Assembly (NCBI GenBank): GCA_016776925.1
Contig: JADHSL010000006.1
Location: 1-64,000 of the forward strand
DNA length: 64,000 bases
Reading direction: 5' to 3'
DNA from: Pirellulales bacterium
GTDB taxonomy: Bacteria > Planctomycetota > Planctomycetia > Pirellulales > UBA1268
Shown: one piece after another, positions 8,576-17,396 of the stretch
Numbering within the stretch: position 1 is the stretch's first letter
Layout of the letters: every line of letters starts with the position of its first letter
Notes under the pieces: generated by a model
Databases searched by the model: none
What the model saw: only the letters and a program-made list of their open reading frames with translations
Told to the model about the DNA's origin: nothing
Program-made: the position numbers and the translations under genes

Positions 8576-8598
8576 TACCTTCTGAGGCTAGGAAGGTA
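8576..8598 (+). terminator. Hairpin after the ketosynthase-like gene
   Basis: TACCTTC (8576-8582) pairs with GAAGGTA (8592-8598) around a 9-base loop, 20 bases after the stop of the ketosynthase-like gene. No run of T follows, so it is at best a weak or factor-dependent terminator, or a structure in a long nusA leader. Confidence 0.3.
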
Positions 8599-8707
8599 CC
8601 TTGTCGTGCCTTCGTATTGGTTTGTGGCGTGCTGGTTTGAGGAAACGCTGAGATCGCCTTTATCGGGTGCTTTTTGATGGCCACGGTAACGTGGAGCGTC
8701 GACTTTT

Positions 8708-8730
8708 CCGGCACAACTTATGAGTGCCGG
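8708..8730 (+). promoter_or_regulatory. Strong hairpin in the nusA leader
   Basis: CCGGCAC (8708-8714) and GTGCCGG (8724-8730) form a perfect 7-base, GC-rich stem with a 9-base loop, ending about 80 bases before the nusA start. The 253-base gap it lies in holds no gene I can support; rimP, which usually precedes nusA, is not there. A role in nusA leader control is a guess. Confidence 0.4.
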
Positions 8731-8809
8731 CCCCCGATCACTGCACTTGGAAGTTACGCTTGGCGGTAGTCGATTCATTTGGATCGGGTTAGTGAGTTCC
8801 GAGACACGC

Positions 8810-10180
8810 ATGAAGCCAGAAGAAATTCTCCGAATTGTCGACGCAATTCATCGCGATAAAAACATCGACGAGGAGATCGTCTTCCAGGCGATTGAGTCTG
8901 CGCTGGTTACTGCATTGCTTCGCCATTATGGTGAAGAGGCAGAAGTTATCATACGAATTAACCGCCAGTCAGGTGCGATTGCCGGAACTCACGACGGTAC
9001 AAATATTGACCCCGAAGAGATCACTGGCCGCATTGGTGCGCAGACCGCGAAGCAAGTAATTATTCAAAAGATTCGTGAAGCTGAGCGGGACTCGATTCAT
9101 GATGAGTATGAAGAGCAAGTTGGCCAGATGGTGTCCGGACTTGTTACGCGTTTCGATGGTGGAGTCGCTACGGTTTCTCTTGGGGTGACCGAAGCAATAC
9201 TACCTCGAAGTGAGCAGATCCCTGGTGAGAGCTTTCATGTAAATGAGAGAATACGTGCTACGATTTTTGAAGTTCGAAAATCAGGCAGTCGTGTCAAGAT
9301 TATCCTTTCACGCATTCGTCCACAGTTGGTTCAACGTCTTTTCGAACAGGAAATCCCAGAGATCATTGACGGTGTGATCGAAATCCGCGCTATTTCTCGA
9401 GAGCCTGGTTATCGCAGTAAGGTTGCAGTGATTAGTTCTGACAACCGAGTTGACTGCGTCGGGGCGTGCGTTGGCGTCCGCGGGAATCGGATCAAGAATA
9501 TTGTTGAGGAACTTGGTGGTGAGCGAATCGATATCGTTCGTTGGAATGATGACCTCCAGGTATTAGTCCCCAATGCTCTTCAGCCAGCAGAGGTGGATGA
9601 AGTTATTCTCTGCCAAATGCTTGGCCGCGGTATTGTTCTCGTCGGAGAGGATCAGCTGTCACTGGCGATTGGACGACGAGGGCAGAATGTTCGACTCGCC
9701 AGCAAGCTGTGTGGCTGGGATATTGAAATTATGACTCGTGAGGAACTCGACCAGCAGATTGAACGTGCTGTGGATGGGTTTTCGTCAATTGAGGGTCTTG
9801 AAGAATCAGTCGCTGAACGACTTGTTGGCGAAGGGTTCTTGTCATACGACGACCTCTCTGTCATCGAACCAGATGACCTGATGGAAATGGGCGAGTTGTC
9901 TGCGGAAGCAGTTGATGCGATTGTGAATGAGGCAGAAAATCGAGCAACCGTTGCTGAAGAAGCAGCTGCAAATGAGCGTCGGAAGCAGCGGGAACAAGAA
10001 CATGTTGAGGAAGTTCCTGGAGAAGTCGAGGTCGGTGATGCTGAAGAGGAAACTCCACCAGCCGGTGAAGAAGTGCAGGAACAGGAGCAGGAGGCCACCT
10101 CGCTAGACGAGCCTTTAGATGCTGATGTTGCATCAGAGGACGCAAGTGAGGCATCAGCACCTCCGCAGTCTAGTTCATGA
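8810..10180 (+). CDS. nusA: Transcription termination/antitermination protein NusA
   Basis: NusA binds RNA polymerase and nascent RNA and tunes pausing, termination and antitermination. From ATG 8810 ([20 protein letters not shown]) the protein has 456 residues: N-terminal polymerase-binding domain, S1 domain ([18 protein letters not shown]), two KH domains ([26 protein letters not shown] and the [16 protein letters not shown] motif), a helix-hairpin-helix-like region, and a long, very acidic Glu-rich C-terminal tail from about residue 375. An in-frame ATG at 8720 would add 30 residues unlike NusA. infB and rbfA follow, the standard order. Confidence 0.95.
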   Translation: MKPEEILRIVDAIHRDKNIDEEIVFQAIESALVTALLRHYGEEAEVIIRINRQSGAIAGTHDGTNIDPEEITGRIGAQTAKQVIIQKIREAERDSIHDEYEEQVGQMVSGLVTRFDGGVATVSLGVTEAILPRSEQIPGESFHVNERIRATIFEVRKSGSRVKIILSRIRPQLVQRLFEQEIPEIIDGVIEIRAISREPGYRSKVAVISSDNRVDCVGACVGVRGNRIKNIVEELGGERIDIVRWNDDLQVLVPNALQPAEVDEVILCQMLGRGIVLVGEDQLSLAIGRRGQNVRLASKLCGWDIEIMTREELDQQIERAVDGFSSIEGLEESVAERLVGEGFLSYDDLSVIEPDDLMEMGELSAEAVDAIVNEAENRATVAEEAAANERRKQREQEHVEEVPGEVEVGDAEEETPPAGEEVQEQEQEATSLDEPLDADVASEDASEASAPPQSSS

Positions 10181-10258
10181 TGTCTCAGGAATTTTTACAG
10201 TGCTGGCAAGGTTTTCTTTGTCAGCCACAGGGTACAAAAAAAGGTCGGAGTAACACTC

Positions 10259-12985
10259 GTGGCGGTTCGCATATACAGTCTTGCGAAGGAATTAAAACTC
10301 GACAGCAAAGAGCTCGTCGAGCTATGTACTCGCGCGGGTATTCAGGATAAAGGGTCTGCTCTTGCCAGCCTCGACGACACGGAAGTCGCTCGATTAAAAG
10401 AATTCATATCAGGCAAATCAAAATCGCCTGAAAGGCCGACGGCTACTACAGAGACTACGGCAACTCCAAAAGCACCCGCTGTGATGAAACGGGAGGATTA
10501 CGTTGCTCCAACCGGTGCTGCCCGTCAAGGTCGACCGAAAGAGCTTGGCTCAAAAACTCCTGCTCCAAAGCCCGCTCCGCTGGGCAGGGCCGCAAAACCT
10601 ACCAATGAACGCCCCAGTACAGACGACCAGGGTAATGAAGACTCGCCACCAATTCAGGTGAGGCCAGGAGCGAACCGAGGTCCACGATCAGGGAGCAAGC
10701 CAGCGCCTAGACCCACTTTCAAATTGCCCCCTATGCCGGCTGCAGGCCGCAAGCCAGTCGCGAAGACATCTGATGAACCAGCTGCGCAGAAGCCAGATGT
10801 AAAGCTTCCACTTGATGCAATTCGAAGTGCGAAAGCAGGAGGCACGAAGCCGCTTGCAGAACATATGCGAAAGCACGAGGACCGGCAGCAAGATCATGGA
10901 GGCGGGCAACGAGGTGGCCAACGAGGTGGGCCGCGAGGCGGCCAACGCGGTGGTGGGTTGTTGCGAGATGGAATGGCTGGTGGTGGTTTGGCTCCACCGC
11001 TTCCGCCTTCGGAATCTACCGGCCGACAGCGAAAATCAGGGAAAGGTGGGGGGCAGCGAGAGGATCTTCTCGGTGGTCGCGAGATGCGACAGTTGCACCG
11101 AAAGCGTCATGATCGGCGCGGCAGAGGAGACGATGATGAACGGTCGATGAGACGTCGTCGACCGCGTCAACGACGTGGCCCGTCCGTTTCAACCGCAGCA
11201 CCTAGAAAGACAAATGCGTCAGTTCAAGTTCCGTGCACAGTGCGGGCGTTCTCTGAAGCAATCGGTCTTGCCGCGAGTGAAGTTCTGCGAAAACTTCTCA
11301 GTTTTGAGCTCGACATGATTCCTAACATGAGTACAACGCTCGACAAAGATACAGTCGAGTTGCTTGCTGCTGAATTTGAGGTCCAGCTCGATATCAAGAC
11401 GGCAGAAGATTTAGAAAAAGAATTACTCGCTGGGTTTGATGCTGTTGATGAGGATCCTGCCCTGCAACAGTCTCGAGCACCAGTTATCACTTTCCTCGGC
11501 CATGTAGACCACGGCAAAACATCATTACTCGACAAGATTCTCGGAAGTGATGTTGCTGCAAGGGAAAGTGGTGGCATCACGCAGCACATGAGTGCATACA
11601 CCATTGATCACAATGGAAAACCGATTTCATTTGTGGATACACCCGGTCACGAAGCATTCACCCAAATGCGTGCTCGCGGAGCAAACGTCACAGACTGTGC
11701 AGTACTTGTAGTTGCGGCTGATGATGGAATCATGCCTCAGACGGAAGAAGCAATCAGTCATATTCGCGCAGCGAATGTTCCGATTGTCGTTGCGATTAAT
11801 AAAATTGATCTACCAGGGGCAGATATTGACCGAGTCTTCCAGCAGTTAGCAGCCAATGAGTTGCTGCCAACGGAATGGGGTGGTGACACTGAGGTTGTTA
11901 AGACAAGTGCGACAACAGGAGATGGTGTCGATGAACTTCTCGATACCCTTTTAACGATTGCCGAACTGCATGATGTTCGGGCAAACCCGGATCGAGCTGC
12001 CGCCGGTGTCTGCTTGGATGCTTCCATTCACGAAGGGCAAGGCGTTGTAGCTTGTTTACTGGTACAGAAGGGTACGCTTCAGGTCGGCGATGCGGTCGTC
12101 TGCGGTGAAGCAAATGGAACAGTCAAGTCGATGCAGGACACATTAAAGCATCGAAAGGTGAAGCAGGCAGGTCCATCACGGGCAGTCATGGTGGCTGGTT
12201 TTGATATTGCGCCGGGTGCTGGTGAGCGTTTTCAGGTTGTAGACGCAATTGCTCTTGCTCGCGAAGTGGCGTCAAAAAGAACTGATATTCGACGGCAGAC
12301 GAATCTTTTGTCTGCTCCTGTGCATGTCACTTTTGAAAACCTGACAGAACGTCTTGGTACGCAGAAGACACCGACGCTCAACTTGATAATCAGAGCTGAT
12401 GTTCGTGGTTCAATTGAAGCAATCCTGAAGGAATTGGAGAAATTAGAGCATCCCGAGGTGCGAATCCGGATTCTCCAGGCGTCAGTTGGAGGTATCAGTG
12501 AAGCTGACATCCAGCTTGCAGATGCTTCGGATGCTGTCGTGATAGGGTTTAATGTTGTTCCTGATGACCGTGCGAGGTCGCTTGCCGAGGATCGCGGTGT
12601 TCAAGTGCGTCGCTACGACATTATCTATCAAGTAACGGATGACTTGAGACAAGCACTCGAGGGAATGCTCGCGCCTGAGAGGCAGGAAGTGGAACTCGGT
12701 CGAGCGCTTGTTCAGCGGACCTTTTCGATCAGCCGAATTGGAGTCATTGCTGGTTGTCGGGTGGTTGGGGGTATTATCTCACGAAATGGTCGATTGCGAA
12801 TCATCCGAGACAGTCGAGTCCTCGGTGACTATCCAGTCGATACGCTACGACGTGAAAAAGATGATGCAAAAGAGGTCCGGGATGGCCTTGAGTGTGGAAT
12901 AAAAGTTGCAGGTTTTAATGACGTGAAGGAGGGCGACATCCTCGAATGCTATAAAATCGAGGAAGTTGCACGAACACTCTCGTGA
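10259..12985 (+). CDS. infB: Translation initiation factor IF-2
   Basis: IF-2 is the GTPase that places initiator tRNA on the ribosome. The 908-residue protein starts with an IF2-N domain (MAVRIYSLAKELKLDSKEL), then a long low-complexity Pro/Lys/Gly/Arg-rich linker with repeats such as GGQRGGQRGGPRGGQRGG near residues 218-235, a second IF2-N domain near 320-370, and the GTPase core with GHVDHGKT, DTPGHEAF and NKID. Beta-barrel and C-terminal fMet-tRNA domains complete it. Start is GTG 10259 with GGAG upstream. The gene overlaps rbfA by four bases (GTGA), so the two are translationally coupled. Confidence 0.97.
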   Translation: MAVRIYSLAKELKLDSKELVELCTRAGIQDKGSALASLDDTEVARLKEFISGKSKSPERPTATTETTATPKAPAVMKREDYVAPTGAARQGRPKELGSKTPAPKPAPLGRAAKPTNERPSTDDQGNEDSPPIQVRPGANRGPRSGSKPAPRPTFKLPPMPAAGRKPVAKTSDEPAAQKPDVKLPLDAIRSAKAGGTKPLAEHMRKHEDRQQDHGGGQRGGQRGGPRGGQRGGGLLRDGMAGGGLAPPLPPSESTGRQRKSGKGGGQREDLLGGREMRQLHRKRHDRRGRGDDDERSMRRRRPRQRRGPSVSTAAPRKTNASVQVPCTVRAFSEAIGLAASEVLRKLLSFELDMIPNMSTTLDKDTVELLAAEFEVQLDIKTAEDLEKELLAGFDAVDEDPALQQSRAPVITFLGHVDHGKTSLLDKILGSDVAARESGGITQHMSAYTIDHNGKPISFVDTPGHEAFTQMRARGANVTDCAVLVVAADDGIMPQTEEAISHIRAANVPIVVAINKIDLPGADIDRVFQQLAANELLPTEWGGDTEVVKTSATTGDGVDELLDTLLTIAELHDVRANPDRAAAGVCLDASIHEGQGVVACLLVQKGTLQVGDAVVCGEANGTVKSMQDTLKHRKVKQAGPSRAVMVAGFDIAPGAGERFQVVDAIALAREVASKRTDIRRQTNLLSAPVHVTFENLTERLGTQKTPTLNLIIRADVRGSIEAILKELEKLEHPEVRIRILQASVGGISEADIQLADASDAVVIGFNVVPDDRARSLAEDRGVQVRRYDIIYQVTDDLRQALEGMLAPERQEVELGRALVQRTFSISRIGVIAGCRVVGGIISRNGRLRIIRDSRVLGDYPVDTLRREKDDAKEVRDGLECGIKVAGFNDVKEGDILECYKIEEVARTLS

Positions 12986-13422
12986 GTACACGTAGACTTC
13001 TCAAGGCGGCAGAAGCGGTGCGGGAAGTGGTCAGTATGGCCATTCTTACGCAAGTTCGTGATCCACGAGTCCAGGATGTAACAGTGACCAGTGTCGAAAT
13101 GGCCCCAGATATGCGTTCAGCCAAAGTCACGGTATCTATTATGGGAAGCCCCGCAAAGCAAGAACTCGCGCTGCGTGGATTGTCAAACTCAGCTGGTTTT
13201 CTGCAGGCAAAAATTGCAGAACGAATCGACACTCGGTATATCCCAAAGCTTCGGTTTGAAATGGACCAAGGCGTGAAGCATTCTCTAGAGATTGCCCGAG
13301 TTCTTGACGAGGTATTGCCAGGTTCAGATCATGAAAAAATACACAATAGAGAATCAGGTGCCTCTCAATCTTCAGAGGTTTCCAAACAAGACCCTCAGGA
13401 TGATGCTGAAAGAAGTCTATGA
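12982..13422 (+). CDS. rbfA: 30S ribosome-binding factor RbfA
   Basis: RbfA is a KH-fold factor for 16S rRNA maturation and cold adaptation. The 146-residue product shows the family's pattern: a basic N-terminal helix, the conserved segment VRDPRVQDVTVTSVEMAPDM, and RYIPKLRFEMDQGVKHSLEIARVLDEV, followed by a short hydrophilic tail. It begins at GTG 12982 inside the infB stop codon and ends at TGA 13420-13422, which overlaps the ATG of the next gene. The nusA-infB-rbfA run therefore continues into the lysine-rich gene as one tightly coupled unit. Confidence 0.93.
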   Translation: MSTRRLLKAAEAVREVVSMAILTQVRDPRVQDVTVTSVEMAPDMRSAKVTVSIMGSPAKQELALRGLSNSAGFLQAKIAERIDTRYIPKLRFEMDQGVKHSLEIARVLDEVLPGSDHEKIHNRESGASQSSEVSKQDPQDDAERSL

Positions 13423-14861
13423 CTGCTAAGAAAAAAACAACAAAGTCAAAGTCTCAGAAGAAGAAGACGCCAGCTAAGGCCAAGAAAGCCAAGGTTGCGA
13501 AAAAAGCTTCAAAAAAGAAGACATCAAAAACCAAGACATCAAAAACACAGAAAAATGCTGCCAGTGGCATTCCGCGAAGTGGTGCCGCTAGTAAGAAAGC
13601 ATCTGCTGAGAAAAAGTCTTCTAAGGTAAAGAAGGCTGCCGTTTCAAAATCCAAGAAGGCGCCAGCCGCCGTTGCTAAGAAAGGGTCTAAGGGTAACAAG
13701 AAAGCAGTGTCTGCCCCTGCATCCAAAAAAGCAGATGTCGAAAAACAGAAGCCAAAACTTACCGCAGCCCAAAAGCAGAAACTTGTTGAGAAAATACACA
13801 CGGTGCTCAAGGGGCATTATTCGCCACAAGTGCCGAACACAACACGCCCTCTTCTGGAGCAAGTGCTTTTTGCGTGCTGCCTGGAAAACTCGCATTACGC
13901 TGATGCCGAAAAAGCATTATCGAATTTGTTGGAGAATGCTTTTGATCTCAACGAGGTTCGGGTGACTACTGTTGCTGAGTTGGCAGACTTGCTTGTTGAC
14001 TTGCCCGATCCATCTCGTGCTGCATTATCACTAAGACGAGCTCTACAGGGTGTTTTTGAATCGACCTATAATTTCTCTTTGGAGCACGCGAAAAAACATT
14101 CTGTATCGCATGGCGTTAAGACGCTCGATAATCTCCGGTCGTTGACCCCATTTACGAAAGTCTTCGTAACGTCGACGGCGTTAGGGGGGCATGGTGTTCC
14201 ACTCGATCATGGAGCAATTACCGTGTTGTATCTCACGGGCATGGTGTCTTTTGAAGAGTATCAGCAAGTAAATGCCCCTGGACTCGATCGAATGGTGACG
14301 AAGAAAATTGGTCGAGATTTCAGCTCTCTGTTGCATCAATTTGGAGCTGACCTGCTCTCGTCGCTCCATGGTGTGAAATCCAAGAAAATCCTTGGCGAAA
14401 TATCTGTCGATATAAAAGAAAGAATGCCAAAGCGAGGTGAGAAATTGCCCGAACCACTCGTTGCTGCCCTCTCCGCAACAAGTGATGGAGATGTGTCTGA
14501 GCAACACCGGCCGGCTGGTCCTCAGGCGGCGCCTCGGCCCGCGGGTAAAACGCCACAGCCACCGCCAGGTTCTGGTCCAAAACGGGACGCTGACGGTACA
14601 CCGATTGGAACTCGATCTGGACCGAAGCCTTTTGTTGTCAAGCCAAACAAAGCTCGCTCTATCACGATCAAGCCAGAGCTTGCCGCACAAAGAGAAGCGG
14701 CAGAGCGCGAGGCGTTGAAAGCGAAGTCAGATGCAAAAAAGACGCGCAAGGCTGATAGTAAGCCAACGAGTAAGAAAAGTGCTTCTGCGAAGAACCCCAA
14801 AACCACCGCTAAGCAGGCTTCGGGCCATACTCGGAAGTTAGCGAAGAAGAAGCCACGTTGA
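13419..14861 (+). CDS. Lysine-rich histone-H1-like protein with a central endonuclease-III-like domain
   Basis: The 480-residue protein has three parts. Residues 1-115 are almost pure Lys/Ala/Ser/Thr, like histone H1 tails (repeated KKxSKTKTSK and AKKAKVAKK runs). Residues about 118-315 look like a folded helical domain that I read as HhH-GPD/endonuclease-III-like: RPLLEQVLFACCLEN at the start, NEVRVTTVAELADLL in the middle, and GGHGVPLDHGAITVLYLTG, where Asp263 would match the conserved catalytic Asp. The catalytic Lys of the glycosylases and the iron-sulphur cysteines are not seen. The C-terminal 140 residues are again basic with prolines. It overlaps rbfA by four bases. A nucleoid or nucleic-acid binding role is inferred; catalysis is doubtful. 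Confidence 0.75.
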   Translation: MTAKKKTTKSKSQKKKTPAKAKKAKVAKKASKKKTSKTKTSKTQKNAASGIPRSGAASKKASAEKKSSKVKKAAVSKSKKAPAAVAKKGSKGNKKAVSAPASKKADVEKQKPKLTAAQKQKLVEKIHTVLKGHYSPQVPNTTRPLLEQVLFACCLENSHYADAEKALSNLLENAFDLNEVRVTTVAELADLLVDLPDPSRAALSLRRALQGVFESTYNFSLEHAKKHSVSHGVKTLDNLRSLTPFTKVFVTSTALGGHGVPLDHGAITVLYLTGMVSFEEYQQVNAPGLDRMVTKKIGRDFSSLLHQFGADLLSSLHGVKSKKILGEISVDIKERMPKRGEKLPEPLVAALSATSDGDVSEQHRPAGPQAAPRPAGKTPQPPPGSGPKRDADGTPIGTRSGPKPFVVKPNKARSITIKPELAAQREAAEREALKAKSDAKKTRKADSKPTSKKSASAKNPKTTAKQASGHTRKLAKKKPR

Positions 14862-14949
14862 GCAATGGTCAGAGGTATGTTCACAGCAGTCTTTCTATAG
14901 CCTCTTGGAAGTAGGTTATTGAGGAGTACACAGAAGGAGTTACGGCAAC

Positions 14950-15699
14950 GTGGCAGGCCATTCCCATTGGGCGAATATTTCACGAAAAAAATCGCTTATT
15001 GATGCAAAGCGAGGGAAGCTTTGGAGTAAGTTGGCCAAGGCCATCATCGTCGCTGCAAAGCACGGCGGTTCTGATCCGGATGCGAATCTTCGACTCCGCT
15101 ATGCCATTGATGCAGCTAAGGCTGTGAGCATGCCAAAAGATAATATTCAGCGTGCTATAAAAACTGGCTGTGGAGAGTTGAAGGGTGGGAACCTCGAAGA
15201 GTCGGTCTATGAAGGCTACGCGGCCGGCGGTGTCGCAGTTCTGTGTGAAATTCTCACAGATAATCGGAATCGAACGGCACCAGAAATTCGTAAGTTATTC
15301 GAACTCTGTGATGGCAAACTTGGTGCGACTGGGTGCGTTGCGTACTTGTTCACGAGGACAGGAATGGTGCGAGTTCCCAGTGATTCTAGTAAAGAAGACC
15401 ATTTTTACGAAGTGGCTATAGAGTCTGGTGCAAACGACGTCGCCTCTGTTGAGAGCTACTGGGAGGTGACGTGTGACCCGCAAGTCATGACTGATGTGGT
15501 AGCTGCAATCACAAAAGCTGATTTCGTGGTTGAATCAAGTGAAATCATTAGGGTTCCCGCTACAACCGTCGAAATTGATGATGTCGCAACGGCACGTAAG
15601 GTACTGAACCTCATGGAGCGGCTTGACGATCACGATGACGTCCAGAGTGTTTCTGCAAATTTCAGCATTCCAGATGAAGCAATTGGTCAGCTTGAGTAA
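14950..15699 (+). CDS. yebC: YebC/TACO1-family regulatory or translation factor
   Basis: The 249-residue product matches the YebC family throughout: MAGHSHWANISRKKSLIDAKRGKLWSKL at the N terminus, DPDANLRLRYAIDAAKAVSMPKDNIQRAI, and the EGYAAGGVAVLCEILTDNRNRTAPEIR segment. Members have been described both as DNA-binding regulators and as factors that help ribosomes at difficult proline-containing stretches. The start is GTG 14950 with AAGGAG upstream. It comes 88 bases after the lysine-rich gene on the same strand and is convergent with the cytochrome gene, whose stop lies 29 bases away; I see no clear terminator between them. Confidence 0.94.
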   Translation: MAGHSHWANISRKKSLIDAKRGKLWSKLAKAIIVAAKHGGSDPDANLRLRYAIDAAKAVSMPKDNIQRAIKTGCGELKGGNLEESVYEGYAAGGVAVLCEILTDNRNRTAPEIRKLFELCDGKLGATGCVAYLFTRTGMVRVPSDSSKEDHFYEVAIESGANDVASVESYWEVTCDPQVMTDVVAAITKADFVVESSEIIRVPATTVEIDDVATARKVLNLMERLDDHDDVQSVSANFSIPDEAIGQLE

Positions 15700-15728
15700 G
15701 TTTGACAATGAAGTGGCAGGTGGAGTCA

Positions 15729-17297
15729 CTATTCGTTTTTGTCAGTGACTTCTTCAGTGTGGTCGACAGATGGCCAGTAGTCTTCAAAATCAAATTCTGG
15801 GCTGTTGTCCAAATCGTGGCATTCGAGGCAATTGGAAATTACTTTTTGCTTACTTTCCGGCGTGTCGATTGACATGGCAAGTTCTTCCCGAAGTCTTTCA
15901 CGCTCAGTAAGGCTTGCACGAACATCACCTCTTTCAACGGCTGCATGAGCAGCGGCAGGACCATGGCAATTTTCACAGCCATTGTGAGCAAGGTGTGGTG
16001 TTTTCTGCATGCTGAGAAAGCCACCTTCAAAGGGTTCAAATCTCTGAGGTGCCCAACCGACAACGTGGCAGGAAAGACATTCCGGGTCACCGTCTCTTCG
16101 TGGCTCTTGATCTTCCAGAGTTGTAAGTGCATATGAATGAGAAGAGTTTTCCCAGACTTCGTAGGCATAGGTATGACAGTCCCCGCATGCATCACTTCCA
16201 GCAAATCGACGACCAGTCTGATGTCGCACGGGTGAAAGGCCTAACCCCGTAAGTCCGAGCGATTCAAGCTGCCGCTGGTACGTAGCAAGTAAATCGATCA
16301 TGTCTTCGGCTTCACCCCATCGAGCATCAAGTGGCACTCGTTGGCTCTTTAGCGGGTCATCTTTGTTGTCAAAGAAACCGATTGTCACAGCAAACATACC
16401 TTTGTGGCCGAGCTCTACGAGTCTCGCCCCATTTTCTAAAACAGGAAGTTTTGAAGGTGGCTCATCGGCACCTCCAGCGGTAACAACGATATCAAACTGA
16501 GGGAAAGACTTGGCTAAGGAACGTGCCTCTTCGGGATTTCCCCATGAGAGAAGTACATAGTGGTCGCACAGACCGGGCTGCATTAACTTGACGACTTCTT
16601 GGAGTGCTGCTTCCGCGGCGGTAACTTCAATTGCCGCGTTGCGGATGTCTCCGGATTTACTGTTTCCGAGCACCGAGGTAATGCCAATACGAAGACCACC
16701 AATTTCGACAACACGAAATCGAGGAGTAATGTTCGCATCGAGCCCAAGTAGGCCCACATTTGCACTGAGGAAAGGAGTCGGTTCGTTACCAACGGGTGCA
16801 ACAGCTGCAACAAGTTCTTCTGCTGGTAAGCGTAAGTCTGCAGGTCCAAATCCAATGCCGCTATAGCCCATTTGTCGTAAGCCATCTGCAATCGATTGGT
16901 ATTTAACCTCTGCCTGCCGGCCAAACCTCTTCACAAGGCCACCCAGATCGACTGCCACAACAGGCCAGCCCTCTGACTTGAGTGCAGTTAAGAAATTCTG
17001 TCGTCTACTAAGCCCGCCTTTTTGGTTTTCTTTTCCAGTGCAGCCACAGGGTTCTATGTAACCATCAAGTTCACCGGTGATAACGAGGACGGCCTGAGGA
17101 GTAGGCCAGTCGGTAAAGAGGCTTCCGTTTCGCTGCCTAAATTCTTCTTCAACCGTATCAGAAATGCCTTGCCCTCGATTGGGTGTGGCGGCGGATACTT
17201 TGGCCGAGAATATGCCAACTGATGCAATTGCAAGAAGTGTAATGCGGGCACATCGGCATGTGATTGACTGCAGAATAATTTGTAAATGACAGCGCAT
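15729..17297 (-). CDS. Exported metallophosphatase-like domain fused to a four-haem c-type cytochrome
   Basis: Two modules are fused. The N-terminal part resembles 5'-nucleotidase/calcineurin-type metallophosphatases of the kind carrying GYIEPCGCTGKENQKGGLSRR (residues 95-115 counted from the furthest upstream start at 17345). The C-terminal part has four c-type haem motifs in that numbering: CGDCH 387-391, CLSCH 423-427, CENCH 457-461 and CLECH 506-510, as in cytochrome c554-like proteins. I place the start at ATG 17297, which leaves a signal peptide (ITLLAIASVGIFSAKVSAA) for export to the periplasm where haem is attached. The DUF1573 gene lies 100 bases upstream on the same strand. The substrate is unknown; an electron-transfer role is inferred. 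Confidence 0.85.
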   Translation of the reverse strand: MRCHLQIILQSITCRCARITLLAIASVGIFSAKVSAATPNRGQGISDTVEEEFRQRNGSLFTDWPTPQAVLVITGELDGYIEPCGCTGKENQKGGLSRRQNFLTALKSEGWPVVAVDLGGLVKRFGRQAEVKYQSIADGLRQMGYSGIGFGPADLRLPAEELVAAVAPVGNEPTPFLSANVGLLGLDANITPRFRVVEIGGLRIGITSVLGNSKSGDIRNAAIEVTAAEAALQEVVKLMQPGLCDHYVLLSWGNPEEARSLAKSFPQFDIVVTAGGADEPPSKLPVLENGARLVELGHKGMFAVTIGFFDNKDDPLKSQRVPLDARWGEAEDMIDLLATYQRQLESLGLTGLGLSPVRHQTGRRFAGSDACGDCHTYAYEVWENSSHSYALTTLEDQEPRRDGDPECLSCHVVGWAPQRFEPFEGGFLSMQKTPHLAHNGCENCHGPAAAHAAVERGDVRASLTERERLREELAMSIDTPESKQKVISNCLECHDLDNSPEFDFEDYWPSVDHTEEVTDKNE

Positions 17298-17396
17298 AGA
17301 TGTATGAGGACCAACAAAGCTTGAACTGCGTTCGTAGATAGACACAACAAAACCTTTCCGACCATTATTATCGACTGCATCCCAGCAGATCGTTCA

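Noticed and set aside
10880-10960. Tandem repeat of a GAGGTGGCCAAC-like unit
   Set aside because: It lies in the Gly/Arg/Gln-rich linker of IF-2, and such low-complexity linkers are usual there.
13419-13760. Tandem DNA repeats or satellite
   Set aside because: The AAG-rich periodicity is explained by lysine and alanine codons of the coding sequence.
14181-14690. 169-codon open frame on the minus strand
   Set aside because: It is a shadow of the lysine-rich gene at 13419, rich in Arg/Trp as expected from reversed codons.
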